This document shows positions 43,961 through 54,014 of a stretch of 64,000 nt of DNA, one piece after another. The DNA is taken from contig OX465281.1 in the NCBI GenBank assembly GCA_949987705.1, forward strand, positions 226,829,978 through 226,893,977, written 5' to 3'. The first letter of the stretch is position 1. Each line of letters begins with the position of its first letter. Below the pieces are notes generated by a model that was given only the letters and a program-made list of their open reading frames with translations, had not been told where the DNA came from and made no database searches. A program made the position numbers and the translations under genes. The stretch comes from Thereva unica (lineage: Eukaryota > Arthropoda > Insecta > Diptera > Therevidae).

Positions 43961-46900
43961 CGTTCGTAGATTGAATGTCGTCCGACAACACCTGAAGGTG
44001 CGAGATGTTGCCGAAGATGGAATTGAGGCGGCCCATGACAATTTCTTGACCGTCGAGAAAAGCGTTAGAAATATCATTCACCAGTCTGGGGCATTACAGG
44101 GCTTGATGACCGAACACTCTCTACAAGTTGACAAGTGAGGTGAAAGACGCCACCGCAGACACCATCGTAAGGAATCGAGTATCGGACAATCTCCGAAAGG
44201 CATAACTTGCAAGACTGGTGAGATGCCATGTAAAAAGGAAATTCACGAATACACAAGTTCACAAGTTTGAAAATGTACGTTTTCGCAGTTAGAGAGTTCC
44301 CGAAAATTTAGAATTAAAATTAATAATAAATATCTTACATAAGTTTAGGAGAAATTACAAACGAATGTAAGGAATATATGAAAAAAATTAATAATATCTT
44401 AGACGAAATAAATTAAGTTACCGATTGCATAAAAAACTGCAAATCAAATTATTATTATTATAATGATTTAATTTTTTTCGAGTTATTAAATAAAAAAATT
44501 TCACATTTAAAATTTAAAAAAAAAAAATATTGTAGGATAAATCGAAAAAATTAAAATTGCACTTAACGAAAATATTCAAGTTCCCATAAAACAAATTCAA
44601 CAATACATTTGGTGCAGATTCTTTTTTGGCTCAAATTTTCCGTGAAATGCCCGCGTGTACATCTTAGTTCATGGCCATTTAGAGCTGTCGGTCAAGTTTG
44701 GCCGTCGTGAGGCCGTTTGGGCTCCTATTGAAAATGGTTAAAAATTATACGCCTATTATATCCCCGTTAAGATAACAAAGAAAAACGAGATTTTTCTAGA
44801 ACCAAATATGATGTGTGTTCATAGGAATGTAAAACTTAAATTCCAAATACATTAAAGTCACTCAAATACAATCCACAAATGTCGGCACATTAATGTTCCA
44901 TTTCCACATCTCATAGAAATTCTTATCGTGGCTCAATTGTGGAATTCCCCCAAAGCAATTTCTTGTTTCTTTCTCTCTCTATTTTTTTTTTTGTCGTTGA
45001 CTGCGATAACTTCACCAATTCGGTACCGAATAAAAATATTAATCAAACTAACTGCCAACGGCGTGAATTATGAAAGTTTTCCCAAATAAATTACGCGCAT
45101 TGTTTCCGTGGTAGCAGCAGGCTGCGAGTTGGGGGCGAAGTCCCTACCTTCGAATAGTACTTAACCTCATGCTGAGCTCCTACCTTCAGCTACTGTCGAA
45201 ATATATGTACGATTTACAAGGATCGTACAGGAACCAAAAAAAATGGTCGAACTGGTCTTCCCACTCTCATTTGTCCGAATATTTTGTATGAACAGGAACT
45301 GGTTGGAGTTTGTCCTTTCTTAGGTATTTAACGGTACAATTCCTTTATACCAAACGGAAAAAACAAACCCTCGACTGGAATCGTTCTAACCAGCCGAAAC
45401 AATTAGCCACCTATGGCGGTGCGGTAGTAGAGCACCTTCTCAAGCTGGGAGCTTTATGGCTGGCGAGAGTCTTTTACCCACAAAAAAATTGAATTTGTTC
45501 CAGGGCGCCCTTATCTAAATTTATGCAGAATATATTGCCGCCATCCATTATGAGGCGATGGTCATGGGAATCGAGCACGCAATGCCTTCTCCTATTTGCA
45601 TTTCTGGTCCGCTGCACAGGGCAGCTCCTTCCAGGTAGCCCGCCACCTATCAAAGCGCACGAACTTCTTATTTCATATGCACGTGGTGAATCTGACTATC
45701 ATCATACTTTGAGAAAATTCCTGTGATAGGGTTATTCCCGGATTGTGTGACCTGCGTCAGTTTCCAGGCCTGCCGCCATGTCTTCCTTGCCACCTTATCA
45801 CTGCAATGAGTGACTTTAATCGGACCACAACCACTCGACGTTGCCCACTTCCATTGATAGGCTAAGGGCTGAAATCCTGATAATGGCCAGGGCTCGGCCT
45901 GGAAGAATGCCGAAATGTGCCATTTTGGGCATTTATTTAGTACGAATTTTTGCCCTTTTATGCCACATTTCGCCCAGATTTACTCGTTCCTTATCACGTT
46001 TTTACTGCCATGTTGATCCACAGTTAAACTTTATCGATTTCGAAGCATAAAAACTGATTCACCATGACAATAAAAGCCAGTTTCGCCTGCATAAGGGGCC
46101 AAGCAGCCCTTCGCCGCCCTTCTAAGAACACCATAAAAATATTCGTCATCTTCGATTTGCCATCGATTCCATAAGGATGTTTCCTTTAATGCTGGTCTCC
46201 TTAAAATGAGCTTTTTTACCGGTTCATAACAATTTCCCTAAAATCAATCCTCCGAAAGCAATAAAACCCACCGAAAAAGGGCACAAGTCGATGAATAATT
46301 CAAGGAAGGACCTTTTTACCGGGACCAGCAGGTCCTTTTCATTACTAACTAAAGGCATGTGGAGCTAGGAATAAAAATTGAAAAAAAAAATCCTGCAGAT
46401 TCCGTCAGTTAAGAAAAGGTTGCCATAACAAGGACTTTCTTCTTTTTTTTCATACAATTCATACACAAAAAAGAGCCCCAGGACTAAAAAACAGGACCTC
46501 AGATGACGGGGATGGGTGGGTGGGAGTGCGCGGGCTCAAAGTGCACGACATTTGTGTGAACATTAGTCTTGGGATGAAAAGTCATAAAGGGTTGGGCCGG
46601 ATGTCATTTTTAGCACGCTATAAAATTAATTATAGCATGAAAAACGCGATTTTATAGCTTCCGCGAAGACTCGTTAGTATGGGGGCCGCTGCGCTGAAAG
46701 GCGGTTTTGTTACGAAAATATCGGCGGTCGGATGAATAAAATGCCGTCTTTCATAATTGCCAGGAAGCTAATAAATTCTTCGCTGTGTGTGAGTGTGCTG
46801 TGCGTTAAGTAATTTTTTTTTGTATACCTACAAATTAATACAAGATTAATTTGATAACGATGAAAAATTACGCAACGGAAGAAAGGTAGGAAAAATTCAA

Positions 46901-47789
46901 TCTTGGTTCGTTGGATTTTTATTTGCATATCAAAGGGACTTTTGCTGCAAAAAAAATATGAAATCAGAAAATTAATATTTGTAGGCTAGAAAGTAGATTA
47001 GTACTATGGAACCCACTTTTAATGAGAATTATTCTTAATGCAAAGGCATTTAATGAAGGATTGATTTCGATAGAAAACTTAAACAGTTGCAACCAGATTA
47101 AAGCCAGAGGAAAATTATTCATTGTATGGTGAACAACTAACTATTAGTTATAAGAGACAGTTCTGTTTTTTTTTGCCAAGCTCCTTGGTCATAGAAGGAC
47201 CTAGTAGGTACTGCGTCGTTTGGGCCTGGGAACCAATCTGTCATTCCTGGGTTTATTACCATGGTCATGACAGTATTGGCACAATTTATCCATCGGAACG
47301 GATCAGTCACAATATTGTAATTGAAGGCTTCTATCTTAAAATCGGACTATTCTTAAAGCTTGAATAACGTTGCTCCACGGACATTAACTAATAACAAACG
47401 TAAATAAAAGCATTCATCGTTGGTGGGATACAATGTATAAATCTGCCATAAAGCATCCGACGAAAAGAGATTCGAAAGCCCTTCAACTGTTTGTTTGCGA
47501 CGTTAGAATGTTTTTGAAGTTTGATTTCGTGGCATTTCAGTTGAAAGCAAAGTTCTTGCAAATTAATCACCTTCGCACATCGTGAAGAAACTTGACACAG
47601 AAACTTGCTCTTCCCGCAGCACTATTCGTTATACACGTTGGCCATTTTCGAGATGAACTACCGAATGAACCACAGCTGAATATCTTTTATGAATGGAAAT
47701 TAAAAAAAATCGCCATATTGCTTCATTATGGCTAACATAACGTCCCATTTTGATGCTGTGTTATTTCGCCGATCGTGTTTGCATTAGCA
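43961..47789. other. Mostly unassigned AT-rich DNA with one candidate first exon
   Basis: No repeat element was recognised over nearly 4 kb, unusual for this window. At 45550 an ATG opens a frame resembling a secretory signal peptide (MRRWSWESSTQ, CLLLFAFLVRCTGQ) with a possible splice donor (CAG/GTAGCC) at 45634-45635. This might be the first coding exon of a host gene, but no second exon could be linked. Confidence 0.3.
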
Positions 47790-48265
47790 ACATCAAAACA
47801 AACATGACCATCCTTTTCGTGACATATTTGCCCATGTATTTGATTGATTAGACGGAATTGCAACATTCAACATTTATGTAAGCATTGAATGTCTTGGACA
47901 ACAATGGCGAAGTTGAAACGATTGTCAACGTCAAAATCCTGACCATTAGCTTTCCAAGTTATCTATTTGCGTTGATCTCAGTCAATCGACAACGGGTATT
48001 ATAGTTTCAGGAATCAATGCTCTTAGACATCGCTTTGAACATTTCCCATCTATCTATGCATGGTGAGTTGGGGTTTAATTCTCCATATGGCCCATGAATC
48101 ATGTTTTTCGTTAACATCATCGATTTTATCTGGTCTTATTTTATCAACCAACCAGAGTAGAATTTGGGCAAGTGGCAATCCACGTTTCTGCAACTCAACT
48201 GAGTACATCCAGCAATATGTTTCTCCAAATACATGATTTTTTACAATCATATCAAGTAGTGACAT
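47790..48265 (-). pseudogene. Helitron Rep relic, minus strand
   Basis: The frame 48050-48265 encodes ETYCWMYSVELQKRGLPLAQ and ILLWLVDKIRPDKIDDV, matching the YTIEFQKRGLPHxHILLWL region of Helitron Rep proteins; the histidines of the HUH motif are lost (PLAQI). Downstream, in other frames, are MIHGPYGELNPNSPC and FNAYINVEC-like residues shared with the inverted relic at 43650-43960, then KYMGKYVTKR. It is clearly inactive. Confidence 0.75.
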
Positions 48266-48289
48266 ACAAAAATGATATAACAGTCAACG

Positions 48290-48490
48290 CAGCAGAAAAA
48301 AATTACTCTAGATAGCAAAAAGTTGTATAAGTTAGGTTTTGGCCAGACAAACCAAAATTTTTATTTTTTAGGGGGTTGGAAATCATAACGGTTTAGCCGC
48401 AGTTCTTTTATATTTTTTGTTAGCTTTTTACATATCACCCAGTGCTATTGTAACCCTTTAAGCTATTTTCATAAATAAATTAGAAGTTAT
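48290..48490. repeat. Diverged relative of the 33640-34157 MITE
   Basis: AAAAATTACTCTAGA near 48300 and TTTACATATCACCCAGTGCTATTGTAACCC near 48427, the latter given here only as a position marker, match the left end and right interior of the MITE at 33640-34157. The copy is eroded and its ends were not resolved. Confidence 0.4.
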
Positions 48491-48905
48491 ACACAGAATA
48501 CTCCCACCTATCTAAAATTGTAAAAGTGCCGGTTCGGTTGCACCATCTTCCAGTTTTTTTTTTGTATTTTTTCTTATAAGCTTTTGTCGAACACTACCAA
48601 ATAAGGTCAATTTTAACATAAAAATTGCTCATAGCTTCGAAAGTAAAGGCCGTAACATGAAAACTCCATCCATCCAATGTCACTATAGCCCAAATCGAGC
48701 CTTGGTCTCCTCTTGGGCATTTCTCCAAGTTTGACGGTCCCTTACAGCATGTCTCCAGTTCCGGATGTTGAGCATTGCCTCTGCGTCAGCCGTCACAGAG
48801 TCTATCCATTTCCTCCTGGGTCTACGGCCTACTTCCCAAAACCGATGTTATAAGCCCTTTTGGGATACGATTGTCCTCTATCCTGATTACTTGTCCGGCT
48901 AGTCT

Positions 48906-51430
48906 TCTTCTTCTTCGATGGCTCTACGGCCCAATTCGAGCCTTGGCCTCCTTCAGCTTCTTCCTCCAGACTTCTCTCTGCTCCGCAGCTTGTCTCCAGT
49001 TTCTCGTGTTGAGCAGTTTCGCTGCATCGGCCTTAACATTATCTTCCCATCTTGACCGTGGTTTGCCAACTGGTCTTTTGCCATCTGGTAGTAGATACAG
49101 GGCTTTTTTTGGTATCCTTGAGTCATCCATTCTTTGGACATGGCCGGCCCAACGTAAACGTAGTAGTTTGGCATGGGTCGAAAGTTTACATTCTTTGTAT
49201 AAGTCGTACAATTCGTGATTGTAGCGTATTCTCCATGCACTGTCTTCATTGATTGGGCCGTATATCTTTCGGAGAACCTTCCTCTCAAATATATCCAACT
49301 TGTCGGCGGATTTTTGGGAGATACTCCATGCTTCACAACCATACGTAGCTACTGTACGTATGATGGTTTTGTAGACTCTTATTTTTGTTTTTCTGTGGAT
49401 GTCTCTGGATTTCATTACTGGCAGTAGTGAGAAGTATGTTCTGTTTGCGGCGTTTATTCTTCTTTGTACGTCTATCGTTTCATCGTTGTCTTCACTGACT
49501 GTGGACCCCAGGTAGTTAAATTGGCTTACCCGTTCGAAGTTATATTCCCCCCAGGTGGTGTTGTGGTTTCTTCTTCTTCTTTCCACCCTTGACTGAATTA
49601 GAATCTTGCTCTTCTCTGCATTTATTTGCAGCCCTATATGTTTAGCTCCATCTTCTAATTCTGTGAATACTTCTCTAAGGTATGACAGTGATCTGGCAAG
49701 GCAGTTTATGTCGTCGGCATATCCTGCCAACTGTTTTGATTTGTTAAGCAGGGTTGCGTTCGCATCAATGTTTACTTTGCGAATTACTCCTTCAAGGCAG
49801 AGATTAAATAGCATGGGTGCCAGCCCATCGCCCTGCTTTAAGCCTTGCTTGACTGGGAAGGACTCCGTCAATTCTCCTTGTATTCTGACTGCACACCTTG
49901 TATTTTCCATTGTCATTTTAGTCAGTTTCACTATCTTTAGGGGTATGTTTAGGTCCAGCATTGTCGCATACATTTTTTCCCTGTCGATGCTGTCGTATGC
50001 TTGTTTAAAGTCGATGAAAAGTTGATACACGTCGATGTTGTATTCCCAGCATCTTCGGAGGATTTACCTTATCGAAAAAAGTTGATCCATCGTTGACCTA
50101 TTTCTTCTGAATCCAGCTTGGTATTCACTTATTACGGCTTCTGCATAAGGTTCCAGTCTGGCCTTAATTATATTGGTCATTATTTTATACACTGTGCTTA
50201 AAAGAGATATGCCTCTGTAATTTGCACAGTTGAATCTATCTCCTTTCTTGTGTATTGGGCAGATAATGCTTTGCTCCCAATCTTCAGGCATTTTTTCGTT
50301 CCTCCATATGCAGCATAGTAATTCATGTATAGCTGCTGAAAGCGGTTCGCCTCCTTGCTTGATCAGCTCTGCTGGGATGTTATCAATTCCTGGAGATTTG
50401 TTATTTCTTAAGAGTCGTATGGCACTTTGTACTTCCTCCAGAGTGGGTTCGTTTGTTTCTCTGGTGTCATCGTTATGTTGTGGACGGGGTTCTGGTACGT
50501 GTCGGATGCTCTCGTTTGCGTTCAGCAGCTCGCTAAAAATTCCTTCCATCTTTTCTTTACATCTTCGCTGCCTGTAACTATAGTGCCTTCTTTCGTTCTA
50601 CATATACCGGAGGAGGGTTTGAAGCCTTTCTTGAAGAAGTTTACTTCCTTATATGCTTCCCTGGTTTTGTTTCGGGCAAAGTTTTCCTCTGCTCTCAGGA
50701 TGTAATTGTTGAGGAATTGCCTTTTCTTCTTCCTGCAGATGTTTTTTGCGGTTCTTCTTGTTTCCTCATATTTCAGTTTCTTGCTCCTCGTCGGTCTCTC
50801 TAAGTAAATTTTCCTATTTCTATTTCTGGCCTCTATAGCTGTTTTACATTCCTCGTCGTACCAATCATTTATGATTGTGAGGGTGAAGAATTTCGTTCGG
50901 AGTCGTATTGAACATAGACGTTCACTGATTGGCTTGAACTCTATGACATTATCTATGATTGACTTGTGTATTACGAAGCTTACTCCTAAGTGGTGTTCCC
51001 TTCCGCAGCTGTAGAATATCCTGTAGTTGCCAAGGTCCATTGTCCCGTTTCCTATCCATCTGATCTCTTGTAACGCGAGTAATTTGATTTTATATCTGCT
51101 CACTTCGTCTAGTAGTGACTTAACTGATGCAGTTCGGTACATACTTCGCGTGTTCCATGTTCCAAAAATCATTTCCAGGTGCTGTTGCCGTAGTCGTTGC
51201 CGTTTTTTCCGTCCGTTCCGAGGCTTTGCATCGGGTTTCTTAACTGATGTGTTTTTACAGGGTCCGGTAGTTAGCCCAACGCCCAACCCCACTACCAGGA
51301 GGACCGGATCCGTGAATTATTCCCCAACGGATAGGGTGGCCCAGCTATACCCCCGGGCACTGGGTACGTCCGTCGTCGGTTGGTTATCCAGGAGGCACCA
51401 GCGAGGAGGTGACGGTACGATTTTGCCCCC
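48906..51430 (-). mobile_element. RTE-like retrotransposon copy B, 5'-complete, internally deleted
   Basis: CTAGTCT lies on both sides (48899-48905 and 51431-51437). The 5' end at 51430 includes a non-coding leader, then an ORF start at 51292; the 3' end has a GAA tail. At 2525 bp it is about 680 bp shorter than the full-length relative at 54 kb. The difference is explained by one deletion near 50875, which joins the start of the endonuclease (TLTII) to the post-endonuclease linker (NDWYDEECK). Further frameshifts occur at about 50530 and 50045. Confidence 0.87.
48924..51292 (-). pseudogene. RTE endonuclease-reverse transcriptase, copy B, broken
   Basis: Three frames: 50522-51292 has a basic N-terminus (RNGRKKRQRLRQQ), endonuclease start IFGTWNTRSMYRTAS, LLALQEIRWIG (catalytic Glu), then the deletion and the basic linker. 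50064-50549 has SPGIDNIPAELIKQGGE, CPIHKKGDRF and YQAGFRRNRSTMDQLF. 48924-50030 has FIDFKQAYDSID, LKQGDGLAPMLFNLCLEG, YADDINCLARS, FNYLGSTVSED, YGCEAWSIS, FERKVLRKIYG and LRWAGHVQRMDD. All reverse transcriptase motifs survive; the endonuclease core (APTEE, GDxN, SDH) is gone. Confidence 0.87.
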
Positions 51431-51624
51431 CTAGTCTGTTAATCTAAATTGAGTAGGTCGTCAAAATTTTCATACAACTCGTTTTTGTATCTCCTTCGTC
51501 ATATTCAACCCTCCCTGGTTTGGCCTATTATGCATCTAACAACTTGTCTCTTAAATATGTTGACTCGTTTTTCTATAGTTTTGCTACCAAAGCACAGTAC
51601 TGGTCGTATTACTGTTTTGTAGAG

Positions 51625-51801
51625 TAGTGATGCGCAAAAGTGATCTTGTTCTTGCAGTCTTGTCTTGCACATTTTGTAAGAGCAAGAGCGGAACAAGACT
51701 TAGTTATGCTTGTAAGAAGAAGAACAAGACAGACTGAACAAGAACAAGACAAGAAAAAGACTAGATCAGTCTTGGCTTGTTCTTGCGTTTGCTCATCACT
51801 A
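51625..51801. mobile_element. 177-bp hAT-type MITE with 8-bp target duplication
   Basis: The ends TAGTGATGCGCAAA and its near-complement (TTTGCTCATCACTA) form inverted repeats. TTGTAGAG flanks both sides (51617-51624 and 51802-51809). Excision with one copy restores the RTE reading SLYKTVIRPVL on the minus strand. The interior repeats CTTGTTCTTG and AAGAACAAGAC in both orientations. No coding capacity. Confidence 0.85.
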
Positions 51802-51990
51802 TTGTAGAGTGATAGTTTCGTTCCCCTTTGTAGAAATCTTGAGTGCAGGATTTGTTTTTGGGCATAAAAGGCTCTATTAGCCAGTAGTATTCGTCTGGGT
51901 ATTTCTTCTTTTTCTTCATTTCTTTTTGTAATTGTACACCCAAGGTAGACTGTAATATAGACTACTCCTAGGTTATGTTTGTCGATGGTT

Positions 51991-52307
51991 ATATTTCGGC
52001 CAAACCAATTTTCATTTAAAATTCTTTATTTATTGTTTTCAAGAGCAGTCGAATAAACGAAGGTTCTTACTTCTCAATGCTCAAGAACAGTTGCGCATTT
52101 GTTAAAAAATTTGAAATTCTTTTTTTAATGCTTTATTCACAATCAGAAACGTGTAGTTGGAGCTCAAAAATATTTGAATTGATTGTGTCCGTTTCCTAAG
52201 GCTTCGACCTCATTTTCGTCCTTGCAACCGGGAAGGTCTGTGTTCAATAATATCATAGCTCTATAAACTCAGCCTTCGATTCTGTTCAATTTCCGCTCAC
52301 CTTTTTC
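51991..52307. other. Unassigned DNA
   Basis: Short interval between the RTE relic and the hairpin element; nothing was recognised. Confidence 0.3.
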
Positions 52308-52452
52308 GACGTGACAACGTATTATAAATCGTTGGGTATAGGAAGTCATTAGCGCAAAATGTCCCGTCCCGTTCCCGTCGCTAAGTAGTGGTGGGGATAG
52401 TCGCGCGTGGCGCCTATCCTATACTCATCGATTTATAAGACGTTATCACGTC
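52308..52452. mobile_element. 145-bp hairpin element (MITE-like)
   Basis: A 36-bp left arm (starts GACGTGACAACGTATTATAA) pairs with the right arm ending CGTTATCACGTC, with about five mismatches; T-rich and A-rich extensions lengthen the arms by a few bases. The loop is GC-rich. It may be a MITE or a small foldback unit. No target duplication was established. Confidence 0.6.
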
Positions 52453-52679
52453 AAAAAATTAATATTGTAGTAATAGTAACAGCGTTTTTTATAAAGGACG
52501 GACTGGGGTGTTCTTTGAAGAGTATCCTTCATAGTCTGACGGGGTCTCCTAGACTCTGGATAGATTGGCAATACCAGCCAGGTACCTCTATTGGCTTAGG
52601 CAATGGCTTTCTTGTATAGTTAAAGGCAGTCTTTGTAATCCTGCCAAAGATCTTGTTTGTAACAACTATTGAAGATCGC

Positions 52680-53131
52680 TTTTTTTTTTTTTTATGTGAC
52701 AGACTAGAGGCTTAGGGGAAGACCCTTTGTACTGTCGACAATCTATTTTTTCGTATAGAGTGAATGTCGAACAGCAGCTCTAGCCGGAAGATAGAGAGAA
52801 GAGAAGGAAGTAACTGTCGCAACCTAGCCGCGATATTTTATTCCACCTACTCACAACCATTTCGCGACTCTGACATCGGGGCGTCGAGAACAACTCGCTG
52901 GAGTGTTATGCCTCCTGAAACGAGTTGAATCTCATCAACCAACCGATGGCATGCGCTTGGTGGAGCAAGGACTAGGGAAGGCTATGACAGGGGAATCAGG
53001 AATGTAAAGAGGGAAGAAGAAAGAAGGAAAGTTAGGTGGGAAAGGCGAAGGACCGTGGCGCCGCCGGGATTCGAACCCGGGACCTCTGGGGATAGCAGTC
53101 AGGCGCCTTACCTCTAGACTACCGAGGCCCC
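52680..53131 (-). mobile_element. tRNA-derived SINE, copy 4 (full length)
   Basis: On the minus strand it starts GGGGCCTCGG at 53131, with RNA polymerase III A box TAGTCTAGAGG (53111-53121) and B box GGTTCGAATCC (53067-53077), about 34 bp apart as in tRNA genes. A body of about 370 bp follows (including CTTCTTTCTTCTTCCCTC and TGATGAGATTCAACTCG), ending with a poly(A) tail (T run 52680-52692). At about 450 bp it is the best template for the family. It has no coding capacity and depends on a partner retrotransposon. Confidence 0.88.
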
Positions 53132-53156
53132 CCGAGGCTTGCCTTAACTTCCTAAT

Positions 53157-53345
53157 TTACGAGAGATCTTCGTTCAACCATGGGGAGATTTTTTTGCTTC
53201 GTCTTACTAGGCAGGATACCTTATACGCCGAGTGGATAGCGTTGTCGAAAGTTTTGACCCTATTTTGGTTTTTTTTTTTGCTAAGTTCCTGGTCCCCCTT
53301 CCCTTTTCGTAGATCTTTGTTTCGTGTAACACGGATTCGCATAAG
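53157..53345 (-). pseudogene. Non-LTR retrotransposon linker fragment
   Basis: The minus strand encodes VKTFDNAIHSAYKVSCLVRR and KKISPWLNEDLS, which resembles the segment between endonuclease and reverse transcriptase in Jockey/R1-type elements (FxxAIHSAYKASCP and PPWWNEDLxxLR). It is short, and its downstream border lies next to SINE copy 4. Confidence 0.5.
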
Positions 53346-54001
53346 ACGGCAATTTTTTGGAACGTATCTCCCGTGTTATACCTGGGGTTACCTGAAATTT
53401 CCACTGGCTAGTAGTTGGAGTCACCCTTTTTCGATGTGGGCTAAACATGTGCTAGTTTTCAAGAGTCTGGATGAATTTCGGATAACTATGATAGTACAAA
53501 AAGTTTGCGCAGACATTTAGCCTATTTACTTTGTACGGTCCTGAAGAAGGCCTGTCGGTTGAGAGTGTAGAACATTTGGGGCAGATGATGGTATAGCACT
53601 CCCGGGCAAAGAAAATTTTAAGGTCAAAGGTTAGCTGCCATGGGTTCCCTGCTATCCCCTCCCGGAAAGGTGTAGTAGGTGTAGTAAAACTGTTTTAGAT
53701 ATAACTTATCGAAGATCCCAGTCAGTGAATTGCAAAGAAATTAGTAAGCCAGGCAGTTCTTGTAGTAGGTTGGGGTAGGAAAATGATATGGGCAGTATGC
53801 TGGGCAGTCGTTCGAACTTTCGAGAGGCCAATCAACTTCGATCGAGTATCGCGTTGAATAAGAGCTAAGAGATGGCCAGAAGTATCAGAGACTATTGTGA
53901 AAAGATCGTCAAGGTTGGTGGTTACAAGTTAACCATTAAACGGTCAAAACTTTAGTACCTACATATATGAGAAACTATTGCAAAACATTTTTGACATTGC
54001 T
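53346..54001. other. Unassigned DNA upstream of the full-length RTE
   Basis: No coding motif or repeat pair was recognised. The interval continues across the RTE insertion at 57231. Confidence 0.3.
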
Positions 54002-54014
54002 AACTTCCTTACAG

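Larger units (their letters stand above)
48655..51990 (-). mobile_element. Old RTE relic, interrupted by two later insertions
   Basis: The coding remnant is in three pieces. Right piece (51802-51990): NLGVVYITVYLGCTITK, RRILLANRAFYAQKQIL. Middle piece (51438-51624): SLYKTVIRPVLCFGSKTI, VNIFKRQVVRCIIG. Left piece (48655-48898): LAGQVIRIEDNRIPKGLI, LNIRNWR-like ELETCCKGPS and the 3' end. Removing copy B (with AGACTAG) and the 177-bp MITE (with CTCTACAA on this strand) gives an ordered RTE C-terminus. The rest of this element is lost. Confidence 0.75.

Noticed and set aside
53061..53131. Functional tRNA gene
   Set aside because: A and B boxes are tRNA-like, but the same head is attached to the same 370-bp body and poly(A) tail in several copies, and it does not fold convincingly as a full tRNA. 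It is the head of a SINE.
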